Shown: piece by piece, positions 8,401-17,351 of the stretch
Layout of the letters: the number at the start of each line of letters is the position of its first letter
Numbering within the stretch: the first letter of the stretch is position 1
Source of the DNA: UBA3700 sp963592135
GTDB taxonomy: Bacteria > Bacillota > Clostridia > Christensenellales > UBA3700
Direction of reading: 5' to 3'
Length of the DNA stretch: 64,000 nucleotides
Assembly: GCA_963592135.1 (NCBI GenBank)
Contig: CAVAVP010000021.1
Location: 48,068 to 112,067 of the forward strand
Program-made: the position numbers and the translations under genes
Notes under the pieces: generated by a model
Told to the model about the DNA's origin: nothing
Seen by the model: the letters and a program-made list of their open reading frames with translations, nothing else
The model's database searches: none

Positions 8401-11261
8401 TTAGCATTAATCATTGTTGTACTGTCATTAAACTTTGAATGAACAGTAGCTGATGAATCGCTTGTTGTAGCAACTATCCATGTAGCTTGTTGCTCTTGCT
8501 TATTATATTGATATTCATCCATGTTTCTAAATAGAACGGATATTGTTCTTGGAGAAACTTCAATAGTCCACTCTGTTTGAATAGCATCACTAATCTTATA
8601 GTTTTTATTAGACAATGTTTTTTCAACTACTATTTTATATGTTCCAGCATTCCAAATATTAGATGTTAAAACTTCATTTTTCTTATAATATTCATTAAGT
8701 GTTGGGAACGCTGCATCTGTTGTGTAACCAATAGATGAATATGTTCCATCTTCATTCTTTTGATAATACTCTACATTATTTAAAAGTCTATTTGCCGCAA
8801 CCTTTGAATATGTTATTGTATAATAATTATTAACTATATAACCTACATCACCACCAATCAAACCAGATTTATATGTATAAGCAAAGTTTATATTTTTTCC
8901 ACAATAAACAAAATCTTGAGGAGTTGTATAACTTTCACCATCTACATTATTTGTTAAAGTAGTCCAATCAGCCGTTACTTCTTTTTGATTAACTGTATAT
9001 GTATATAAAGGTTGCCATTTTGTAGCTGTTCCTTTGTATTCTTCCTTATAGTAAGGATTATCTAATCTATATGCAACTAAATGTAAATCTTCACTTAAGA
9101 AGTCAAATTTTGAATTTGCATCACCATTATATATTGCAAGTTCATAGTCTCCTGCTTCCTTTATATGATCACCGCCATATGCAGCAAAGTTTCCAGCATC
9201 ATATACTGTCCAAATAGAAGTATCTGTAAGCAACGTATTAGAGCCGTTTTTACTTATTTCGCTCTTATTTCCAGTATAATTCAAACTAACCTTTGATGAA
9301 CCATTATATGTTTTTAATATAACTGATGGCGGAGTAATACCACTTGTTGCATCATAAGTTTTAGAACCAAAATCAAATGTCGAAGTAGTTCCAAAACCGC
9401 TTTCATTAAATTCATAATATGTAGCTCTACCAAATGTTACTTTTGCTGTTAAACTTAAATCTGTCGCAGAACCCCTTGAAATAGCAGTTTCTGGTGCATA
9501 AATCTTAAAATTATTTATTGCGTATTCTACATTTTTAGCTTCATTGTATAAACTCTTATTTACTTCAGTGAATCCAGTTCCCGTTATAGACATAGACCAA
9601 ACAAAATAACCAGAATCTATTGTATAGTTTGAAAGTTTTGTTGAATCTCCAAAAATCAAAATATTTGCTTTTTTTGTACTATTAGCCCAAACCAAATTAA
9701 ATGCTTCTTGAGTAGAATCTCCAACTTTCTCAAAAGAACTTGAAGACTCACTATATATATATCTATCTATAAAGTTTGCACCTGCTGCACCTTGCACACC
9801 ATTTATTAACAATCCTGAATAACTAGCAGATCCATCAGAAAATGGATTACCGTCATTTTTTCCTTGAATTGGAGAAGTCAAATTAGTTGGCGAGTTTGCG
9901 GCGCATTGTGTTTCCAAATCTGACTTGCTTACAGTCATATAAACATTTGAGAAAGAACCCGTTGATGAAACTCCTGCTAAAATTCCACCATATATATATT
10001 GTCCATCAGAGATTCCACTATATTTGCTTTTATACGAAGAACCTATTTCAACGCAAGCGCAACCTGACCACGATGAAATAACACCATCAATAGTTCCAGC
10101 CGTACATCCACTTGTTTGACTATGAGGAGCATACAAGTCGTTATCCTGCGTACAATTAGTTCCAACAATAATTCCAGAAAAACCTAATCTATCGTTGCCA
10201 GAATCATAACTTGGAGCTTGAACATCTGAAATTATATATCCAGAACCTGCGGCTGAAATATTATACATCTCAGCATTATTACACAATGTTCCTGCAAAAC
10301 CTCCTATAAATGTACGTGGAGATAGTCTTTTAAGGAGCCCACTTTTTACACCTTGAGCTACTCCTCTTATATATGATTTACTTTCCATTGTTACTTTTGA
10401 ATTTGAAAGTACAGTCGTTGTATTATAACCATCCCAAACTCCAGAATATCCACCAATGATTAAGGTGCCAAGTCCATCATCATCATGTCCAGTTTTACTA
10501 CTTTGGTAGCAAAACTCAATATAAGAGTTACTTGCAAAAGTTAGTGAGCAATTATCTATTGCAGCACCATAGGCATAGCCAAAAACTACTCCTAACGAAA
10601 CTGGTCTATCTAGTTGGTTTCCCCCACCATTTGAATTAAAATCAGCCTTCCAATTACCTGAAAACTTAAAATTCGTATTTTTAACTTCACAATTATAGCC
10701 ATACGAACCAAGAAATCCTGCTGAAAAGAATCCTGTATTACCATTTTGATTTTTACCAAATGGAGTATTATTAGAATCATAATGAGGAAAATAACTCATA
10801 TCCATAAAGAAATTACTTCCTTGTTTAAACACATCTTTTCCTTTTTCAGTATTTGTTGAACAATTATAGGTAATTGTATATCCACAACCATCTAAATAAG
10901 CATATTTAAAAACAGAAGCTGTAAAGTTTGCACCCGAATATGTAATATCATTAGTAAGGTATCCATATATTTTATTATCTGCTGTCGTAGAACTATCATT
11001 AGCTGTGTTTACGAACGCTGTTAGTTCTTCTGAGCTTGAAATTTTATGAGCACCCGCTATAGATGCATATGGAGAAATATATCCACTTTCTACAACTCCA
11101 TTAAACCCTGCATTTAAATCTGTCGTATCTGCTGATGCTTCATTGATACTTATAACACCATCTTCTTGATTAAATACAACACATAAAGAGGCAACAAGTG
11201 TCATTACAACAACCAAACTAATTAATGTTATTATTAGATATTTTTTATTAATATTTGTCAT
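5499..11261 (-). CDS. Giant extracellular protein with beta-helix-like N-terminus and MBG/YDG-type repeats
   Basis: 1920 residues. Signal peptide at 1-45 with a likely cleavage after ASA. Residues ~60-520 are rich in Gly/Asn/Ser with LDGCGYTI and repeated G-x-x-x-NC-like turns, resembling a parallel beta-helix (GLUG-like). From ~620 onward come Ig-like modules; at ~1310-1640 at least four read as MBG/YDG repeats, each with VYG or IYG near the start and an ENY/DNY-type end (KDNYTIAV, KDNYVISI, NENYIYAA, AANYNLTV). A helical region near 1800-1890 precedes a short hydrophobic segment (~1896-1911) and a Lys-rich end, so it is anchored in the membrane rather than by sortase; no LPXTG is present. 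Strong AAAGGAGG before the ATG. Adhesin or matrix roles are plausible but inferred. Confidence 0.85.
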   Translation of the reverse strand: MTNINKKYLIITLISLVVVMTLVASLCVVFNQEDGVISINEASADTTDLNAGFNGVVESGYISPYASIAGAHKISSSEELTAFVNTANDSSTTADNKIYGYLTNDITYSGANFTASVFKYAYLDGCGYTITYNCSTNTEKGKDVFKQGSNFFMDMSYFPHYDSNNTPFGKNQNGNTGFFSAGFLGSYGYNCEVKNTNFKFSGNWKADFNSNGGGNQLDRPVSLGVVFGYAYGAAIDNCSLTFASNSYIEFCYQSSKTGHDDDGLGTLIIGGYSGVWDGYNTTTVLSNSKVTMESKSYIRGVAQGVKSGLLKRLSPRTFIGGFAGTLCNNAEMYNISAAGSGYIISDVQAPSYDSGNDRLGFSGIIVGTNCTQDNDLYAPHSQTSGCTAGTIDGVISSWSGCACVEIGSSYKSKYSGISDGQYIYGGILAGVSSTGSFSNVYMTVSKSDLETQCAANSPTNLTSPIQGKNDGNPFSDGSASYSGLLINGVQGAAGANFIDRYIYSESSSSFEKVGDSTQEAFNLVWANSTKKANILIFGDSTKLSNYTIDSGYFVWSMSITGTGFTEVNKSLYNEAKNVEYAINNFKIYAPETAISRGSATDLSLTAKVTFGRATYYEFNESGFGTTSTFDFGSKTYDATSGITPPSVILKTYNGSSKVSLNYTGNKSEISKNGSNTLLTDTSIWTVYDAGNFAAYGGDHIKEAGDYELAIYNGDANSKFDFLSEDLHLVAYRLDNPYYKEEYKGTATKWQPLYTYTVNQKEVTADWTTLTNNVDGESYTTPQDFVYCGKNINFAYTYKSGLIGGDVGYIVNNYYTITYSKVAANRLLNNVEYYQKNEDGTYSSIGYTTDAAFPTLNEYYKKNEVLTSNIWNAGTYKIVVEKTLSNKNYKISDAIQTEWTIEVSPRTISVLFRNMDEYQYNKQEQQATWIVATTSDSSATVHSKFNDSTTMINANIVVYDVFEPTAVSVTYDSSNDYESVGNYYVYISLASGSSSKNYLLPSVESSNYTSEEGENISEVVNTTETDGVVTKITRIVTIHKAGTILVREYASGSFTESERGTKYEPYYNLTSLYPSVSIDFKGETQQGYYESEIYNGYNSLACVLKGVTEEDGTFEQIYCTFAYYPATKEGDVYTVSSEATSSAITSKTGLYVVLITFNQIAYSNYAEVSYYMVYNVEKLTATITVNSEGLDTSTTYTGKNVIGNLVDFASVSGLTKTDITNRHYGVSYTYYVKNNNYEGESYKMVGEDKYEQVDSIIERGEYLAVVNNNINKDNYEIIYANDASLTKTNDGYPYVAFEVKPMVITINVTNEPQKVYGEEYVGKLNFSVVSGEIIAKDDAEIALTSDGIAASANAGLYDIVGLTTGANKDNYTIAVENGTNKFVVSTRELVFVVSDYEKIYGTELDTSTITYTIKAGYTIYGEDDVYPTISTEASATTASVGTYSVTAESAGTSKDNYVISIEGNVIVTAKALTLSSIVAAENLVYSGREKKAIVVFEGIVNSDEVNAVILYNETNDLLPINVGTYTARVTGVDNENYIYAANVDADLTFVITQRNVSIIVENMTMGFGDTQIVPNSGLGFSYSTGSLEFATDANLTYVYTAPSLDSSAVVGSYSNVVVMTLEGEDAANYNLTVEQNGNLEITIKDLQYMTLATNSTTYTGENLIDIIKPDTNAATTEWSMAVYSTSEFVYGETISLTEVVNAGTYYVYITATEGSAVFESNVTLQFTVNKAAFDTTKLDATDLELHYNKVVIKGDFAGYTLNIGLDGENLTEGNTISDLTAMKSYTVYVKVLESENYLESEVMSIAITTTFDPTNVNSELNRLANSFGFKDIATYKTIIANIENVSSEDKSLIDSSKLETVKNNYKKLTNSAKSAVTTARDVASLTAQTSLKVKVASTSAISLAVAGLMVGLKKKKDKKVK

Positions 11262-11275
11262 TTTTATTACCTCCT

Positions 11276-14200
11276 TTAAAATGTTGCTTTTCCGTCATTT
11301 GACGATTTTTTCTTTGCTTTTGCTTTAGCCTTAGATTTTACTTTTGCTTTAGCTTTCTTTTTCTTTTTAGAAACGCTCACTCCCACGGCTATTCCTACTA
11401 TGACTACTACTATTCCACCGGCTGCTGCAGCTATTAAAATAATGTTGTTCTTAATTAAATCAACAATTCCACCACCATCGCCGCTAGATTCTTCGCCATC
11501 ACTTGTTGTAGTTGTTGAACCATCTTTTGATGCTTGAGCAATTGTTATTGTTGCTGTTACATCAGAATAGAAGTTAGCATCAGCAAATATCATCTTTATT
11601 GTGTAATCACCTGCAGGCAAACATCCATCTTCGTCAAGTTCAACTTTTTCACCATTTACATCATAGTATTCGAAAGATACATAATCAGTATCTCCATTTT
11701 TATCATACTCAGCATAAAGGTTGCTTAAATCTGTAGAAGAATTTATTTTATTTATTCTACTAGACAAAAATGAAAAGTCTATATCTGTTACTTTCTTTTG
11801 CGAAATTACAACTTTAACTTGTATGGTTTCTGTTGCATATTCGGTTGATGTAAATGTTATTTTACCAAAGTGAGTTCCTGCAGTATAAGGAATAGCCTCA
11901 TCATCATACTCTACATCTACCGCAACTCCCTTATACCATACCTTATCGATGATCTTTGCAGATTCCCCGCCTGATAAATATGAAACTTTCATATTACCAT
12001 TTTCATCTAAATCAAACCCTTTAAATTGTCCTGGATGGAATGCTCCATCATATTCAACATTATTAACCTCTACAGGTGTAATACCATTAATCTTTGTTTT
12101 ATCAATAGTTAATGTTGCTGAAAGTTGTAATGTTCTATGGTTTTCAAGAGTAACTATTGCAAGAACTGTATAACTATTAACTTCTGAGAATAATTGTAAG
12201 TATCCTTTTTGATCTAATACTTCTTTTCCGCTCGCATCAGTTTTGTATGTTCCTGCATAAGCCTCTGTTCCATATTTATATTCTTCCCCGTTATATCTAT
12301 ATATAAGTTCCGCACCCATATCTAAGTATTTCTTTAATGCAGAATTTTCAGAATCATCAATTACAAATGAATAGTAATTATTTGCTCCTTCATAGTATGT
12401 ATAAATATCTTCGAATGTTATACCTTCCATATTTGCTTCTTCAACAATTAAATTAACTTGTTTTGAAGATGCATCAAAGTTGTTATCACCAAGGAAGGAA
12501 ACTTTGAATATATAAGTTCCTGCATCGGTAAAGTTCGCTGGAGATAATTCGTTTACCGTTATATACTTTCTTGTAACTTCATCAAATACTTGAATTTGAA
12601 GAATATCCGTCAAGTCTGTACTTCTATTTATAACTCCGTTGTTGTATGTCCAATATTGTGTAATATCATCCCATACGCCAACAACAGTGGATTTTGAATT
12701 TACTCCGGTTACTAATACATTTCCTAATGTATAGTTATAGGTGTGTGGGTTTCCATCATATGTTATAGTTACATCATCAATACTCATACTTGTTTTAGCT
12801 TTTGTTATTTCAATATAAGTATCGGCGTATGATTGATCATAGAAATAATCATTACCCGCAATTTCAATTTGTACTAAATATTTTCCTACAGCATAAATAC
12901 TTTCTAACTTTTCAGATGAAGGAACATTATTTACTACCAAGTAGTAAGAAATTGTAAAGTTGCCTATTTTACATACATCTACAGCAGGGTCAAACGAGTC
13001 ATCATTCTTTATTTCCACACCTGATGTTGATTTTAGTTCAAATGGAATATTATAACCTGAATATTCATAAGTTTGTGCAGTTAAGTCTAAAGATAGGTAA
13101 CCCTTAACAATTGAGAATGTTATTGGATTTTTAGAATTGCTTACTGAATAATTTCCATCATCAATAGTTAATTTAACGTAATATATATTTATTACATTTA
13201 TAACATCTTCAGATATCAAATTAGTGCATTCTTCATCTAAATAGTATTTTATTGTAGCATTTTGTGTCTCACCAAACACATCAGTATATGTTCCATCTAT
13301 CTTATGTGAAACTCCATCATATGTTAATGTTGGAGAATATCCTTTAACTCCATCTAATGTTGTTAATACAGAAACTGATTTAGGACTAATTACTATCTCA
13401 GAGCTTGTAACATTTAGTATATAATTTCCTTCATCTTTAATAAAATCAGCTGAAACTGTATAAGTTCCCACATTTGGATATGCTACTATTTTTCCATTTT
13501 CATATGTACATTGTGCATCTGAAACGACTTTTAGCGTAACTACATCTCCAGCTTCACCATCTACCCTTATTGTTTTTGGAATTTCTGTTCCGTAAACATA
13601 AGACGACTTAAGTTGATCTACATAATTTGCCATTACTACATTAATTGTAGATGGAGATATTGTTGTTGTTATTTGATCATAAACTTTACTCTCCTGTAAA
13701 AGCACGGTAAAATCTGTAAATTCTCTACCATCTGTAAAGAAGAATAAATATTTACCCTCATAAGCATCTATTCCTTCAACGGATATGGAGATTTGTCTAC
13801 TACCTGCGTTTGCAGAAGAATAAATAGCCGTTACCTTTGTATATTCAGTTAATATATCTGGAGATGAGAACGAATACTTGTCTGAATATAAAATTGTTGT
13901 TGTAGAATTTAATTCATCATTTGTTCCATCTTCATATACCTTTACTACCAAAGAAACATCTGCAACATCCTTTGCATCATAGTTTTTACTAAATAAACTA
14001 CTTAACTCATCACCTGACATTGAAGATAATGCTTTATCTCCATAGTAAATATTATCAAGTGTAATACTCATATACGCAATAACTACGTTAATTGTCCATC
14101 TTATAGATTCTTCATAATTTTCAGCACCATTAGTTACATAGCCATCACCATTAGCGTATGATGTTGCATAAATACCTTCTGTTGAGACTAGTCTCATCTT

Positions 14201-17200
14201 AAATGTTGCATTCTTTATTTCAAAATCTAATACAAAAGTATTTGCTTGATTAGATTTAATTTCTTTTTCATAATTCACCCAAATATCTTCATTATTTTCA
14301 TCTTGCTCATACGAATATTGCAAGTAAGCCCCTGATGCACCAAACACCGGAATAAAGTTAATTTTTACTGAAACTGGACAATATTCCATAGTTGCATAAT
14401 AAACTAAATATTCAGAATAATTTAGAGCAAAGACATTTGTAAGCGCTGTTTTTGTTGTATCTATTCTAACACTAAATGTCTTTTCAACTGTATTTCCTGC
14501 ATTATCTGTATAATATACAGTTTGACTAGAATTTTTTCCATCCAATTTTAATGAACAACTCCACTTTGATGATGTCACAAGGGTATAATCTGTATGACCA
14601 GAACCTGAAACAATTCCTGACATTGAGTTATCATTTACTTCATAAGTAATTAATACATCTGTTGTTAACCATTCAGATAAATCACTTGTAGATAATTGAA
14701 GTCCCTTATGATCAACTGCACTTTCGTCATATTCAAAGTACTTAACGCTCTTAATAATTGGTGCTGCATTATCTACGAAACATTGGGCACTTGTTGTACC
14801 TATCTTTAAGTATTCTGGAGCACTAGACCCCTCTTCATATAATGGGTTTTCAATATACGCATTAAAGTTATATGTAAACTTTCCTGATTCGCTGACAGTG
14901 TAGGTTACATTAATCGCAGATTCATCAACAGGATTATATATAGATTCTGTTCCATTACCTTTCTTATAAGTATAATATTGCATTGCGCCGGCCTTGTTTA
15001 AATAAGATATAGTAATAGTATCTGAACTTACCCAGTTTTCCGAAGAACTTAAATTCGTTGCTGTAAACATAGAACTTGTTCCTTGATATATAGCATACTC
15101 ATAAATAAAGTTCGAATCATACTCAGCAAGAACACATGCTGTATCATCATAATATATAAAGTCAGTCGATGTTGCCCCGTCTCTTTCAGTTACATTTATT
15201 TTTATTGAATAAGTGTAAAGTCCTGGAATATATGTATCTGCCTGATCTTTTATATTGTAAGTATATGCAGTCTCTTCTTGATTTTCGTCAAGAAGTGTTA
15301 ACTTTGTTGTCATTATATAAGCATCACTATTTAAAACAACTTCCTCGCCTGTATTTCTTGTTAAAACAAGTTTAGGTGCATTAACAGCAGTACCATTATA
15401 ATATTTTGCATTATTTGTAATAAAATTATTTGTGTTGACTATTGTGTTTGTGTCTAAGAATGATGCTTCAACTTTCTCACCAAATGTATATATAACAGCA
15501 CCTTTTCTATTACCAGAAAGTTTAAATATTTGTGCGCCAACTTGATCAGAAGCTATAACTAATGTCCCATCAACAACTCCTCTTTCGTTAGATGCATATT
15601 GAAGTGACCAAATAAACTTACCTAAACCCGTTTTTGTATCAGATAAATTGAAATTTATGTAAGTAGTTGTTATTTCATCATCTATACTTCCTGTTCCTGT
15701 ATAATTATCTCCATCAAAAAAGCCTTCTGCGACTGCTTCTACTCTAATTGGGTCTTCTGTTTTTGAATAATCATAAGAAACCCTTAGACTTCCATATGTA
15801 GTTGTCTTATATATTTCTGTCCATGAGCCATATAAAATTGAACCTGTTGTATTATCACCGCAAGTATCTAGTGTCGTATAAGTCTTACCATTATCATTAC
15901 TTTGAGATTGAACAAGACCTATATAATCATATAAAATTACAATATTTTTAACTTCTGGACTTGAACCTATATTATCAAATAAACCACCTGCTATAGATTT
16001 TTCAGTACTTACAGCTTCAGACAAACTATTAAATCTAAATCTAGCACTTGAGCCTGTCCAAGCTGAAATTATACCATCTATTTGCCCTGCGTTTACGGCC
16101 TCTGTTGAGTAAGCGTCAACGCCAGATATTATCATAGTTGCACCTACTGCACCACCAGCGAATCCATAACCGCCATTCTCATTTCTTGACGAACCAGTAT
16201 CATGAGCAATATTTGCTCTAACAACACCACTTCCTTTTAGTGAACAATTTACTATTTTTGCTGTATCATCAGCCGGCTTTATACCACCAGCAAGGCCACC
16301 TGCCACCGCTAATGCTTTTTTAGTAGCGGAAGTATCCATAGAACCATCAGATAAACATAAAATACCACCCTCGTTTATTAGAGTTGTTCTTGTTAATAAT
16401 CCATTTGGACCTACAAATCCAACTACACCGCCTACAATTCCTGAATTGTGGCACATACCCGGAGCGGCATAACCACCATTATTATTTTGTTCATCTTTGT
16501 GGTCTATAGCAAAATCTTCTTGTATGTCAATAGTACAATTTTCAATTGTTCCATTATATAAAAGTCCACATACAAGGCCTACAACCATTGTTTGAATTTT
16601 TATACCCCAGTCTTTTGAACCATAATATACTAGTGTTCCTTTAGATGTTGATAATTCTGAATAAACATTTAAATTTGAATTCCAAACAAAGTTACAATTT
16701 GCAATAATTCCTTGATTAACACCAGTTATCATACCAGCATAACCATATCCATAATAAGACCTATTCCCTAATTTTGCGTAATAGGTTGTATTTGAAGATA
16801 ATTCGCCAACAACACCTGAATAACCATCATTTAAATAAAACTCTGAACCTCCAACTGGTGATGTCATATTAATTGTATAACCATTGCCATCTAAAATACC
16901 ATAGAATGTACCGTTATTAAGCCACTTACCACTACGGGAATTAGAATATAGTGTTTGCATATTATAGTCTATATCATTAGCAACAAAACCTACATTCTTA
17001 TTAGCAGTTGTAACGCTACAACTATCTATAAAGGATAAAAGTTCAGCTCCTGTTGTAATCTTTACAATACTATAACTTGAATCATATTTAGTTGAAATAT
17101 AATCATAATTTAGGTGATATTTTCCATCACTACCTAATGTATATTTTCCGCCTTCGTCAGAGGAAATTATTTTGTTGTCTGAGCCATATAAATACCCATC

Positions 17201-17350
17201 AACAACGTCAAAGTCAGTAAACAATACTGTATCTGCGTTGACAGAATTATTAGCTGCATTTTGCGTAGTTTGTGTAAGAGCACAAATTAGTGCAATTATA
17301 CAAACTACAGCCATTAAACTTATAATTATAGATTTATTAGTTTTACTCAT
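11276..17350 (-). CDS. Giant extracellular protein, paralog of the 1920-residue neighbour
   Basis: 2024 residues from the ATG at 17350, chosen because GGAGG lies 6 bases upstream; a longer frame would start inside the preceding gene. Signal peptide at 1-40 (MSKTNK, hydrophobic core, then NADT). The first ~500 residues parallel the next gene: LDGNGYTINM, repeated G-rich beta-helix turns, and the shared block AGxIDGIIS-[AS]-W-[ST]-G (about residue 419 here, 386 there). Ig-like and MBG-like modules follow (GNYILNV near 1307, GNYSVSN near 1400). The C-terminus has a Ser/Gly linker, one membrane helix at ~1967-1990 and a cytoplasmic tail of Lys and Ala. Only one base separates it from the upstream stop. 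Function unknown; surface scaffold or adhesin is inference. Confidence 0.85.
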   Translation of the reverse strand: MSKTNKSIIISLMAVVCIIALICALTQTTQNAANNSVNADTVLFTDFDVVDGYLYGSDNKIISSDEGGKYTLGSDGKYHLNYDYISTKYDSSYSIVKITTGAELLSFIDSCSVTTANKNVGFVANDIDYNMQTLYSNSRSGKWLNNGTFYGILDGNGYTINMTSPVGGSEFYLNDGYSGVVGELSSNTTYYAKLGNRSYYGYGYAGMITGVNQGIIANCNFVWNSNLNVYSELSTSKGTLVYYGSKDWGIKIQTMVVGLVCGLLYNGTIENCTIDIQEDFAIDHKDEQNNNGGYAAPGMCHNSGIVGGVVGFVGPNGLLTRTTLINEGGILCLSDGSMDTSATKKALAVAGGLAGGIKPADDTAKIVNCSLKGSGVVRANIAHDTGSSRNENGGYGFAGGAVGATMIISGVDAYSTEAVNAGQIDGIISAWTGSSARFRFNSLSEAVSTEKSIAGGLFDNIGSSPEVKNIVILYDYIGLVQSQSNDNGKTYTTLDTCGDNTTGSILYGSWTEIYKTTTYGSLRVSYDYSKTEDPIRVEAVAEGFFDGDNYTGTGSIDDEITTTYINFNLSDTKTGLGKFIWSLQYASNERGVVDGTLVIASDQVGAQIFKLSGNRKGAVIYTFGEKVEASFLDTNTIVNTNNFITNNAKYYNGTAVNAPKLVLTRNTGEEVVLNSDAYIMTTKLTLLDENQEETAYTYNIKDQADTYIPGLYTYSIKINVTERDGATSTDFIYYDDTACVLAEYDSNFIYEYAIYQGTSSMFTATNLSSSENWVSSDTITISYLNKAGAMQYYTYKKGNGTESIYNPVDESAINVTYTVSESGKFTYNFNAYIENPLYEEGSSAPEYLKIGTTSAQCFVDNAAPIIKSVKYFEYDESAVDHKGLQLSTSDLSEWLTTDVLITYEVNDNSMSGIVSGSGHTDYTLVTSSKWSCSLKLDGKNSSQTVYYTDNAGNTVEKTFSVRIDTTKTALTNVFALNYSEYLVYYATMEYCPVSVKINFIPVFGASGAYLQYSYEQDENNEDIWVNYEKEIKSNQANTFVLDFEIKNATFKMRLVSTEGIYATSYANGDGYVTNGAENYEESIRWTINVVIAYMSITLDNIYYGDKALSSMSGDELSSLFSKNYDAKDVADVSLVVKVYEDGTNDELNSTTTILYSDKYSFSSPDILTEYTKVTAIYSSANAGSRQISISVEGIDAYEGKYLFFFTDGREFTDFTVLLQESKVYDQITTTISPSTINVVMANYVDQLKSSYVYGTEIPKTIRVDGEAGDVVTLKVVSDAQCTYENGKIVAYPNVGTYTVSADFIKDEGNYILNVTSSEIVISPKSVSVLTTLDGVKGYSPTLTYDGVSHKIDGTYTDVFGETQNATIKYYLDEECTNLISEDVINVINIYYVKLTIDDGNYSVSNSKNPITFSIVKGYLSLDLTAQTYEYSGYNIPFELKSTSGVEIKNDDSFDPAVDVCKIGNFTISYYLVVNNVPSSEKLESIYAVGKYLVQIEIAGNDYFYDQSYADTYIEITKAKTSMSIDDVTITYDGNPHTYNYTLGNVLVTGVNSKSTVVGVWDDITQYWTYNNGVINRSTDLTDILQIQVFDEVTRKYITVNELSPANFTDAGTYIFKVSFLGDNNFDASSKQVNLIVEEANMEGITFEDIYTYYEGANNYYSFVIDDSENSALKKYLDMGAELIYRYNGEEYKYGTEAYAGTYKTDASGKEVLDQKGYLQLFSEVNSYTVLAIVTLENHRTLQLSATLTIDKTKINGITPVEVNNVEYDGAFHPGQFKGFDLDENGNMKVSYLSGGESAKIIDKVWYKGVAVDVEYDDEAIPYTAGTHFGKITFTSTEYATETIQVKVVISQKKVTDIDFSFLSSRINKINSSTDLSNLYAEYDKNGDTDYVSFEYYDVNGEKVELDEDGCLPAGDYTIKMIFADANFYSDVTATITIAQASKDGSTTTTSDGEESSGDGGGIVDLIKNNIILIAAAAGGIVVVIVGIAVGVSVSKKKKKAKAKVKSKAKAKAKKKSSNDGKATF

Positions 17351-17351
17351 A

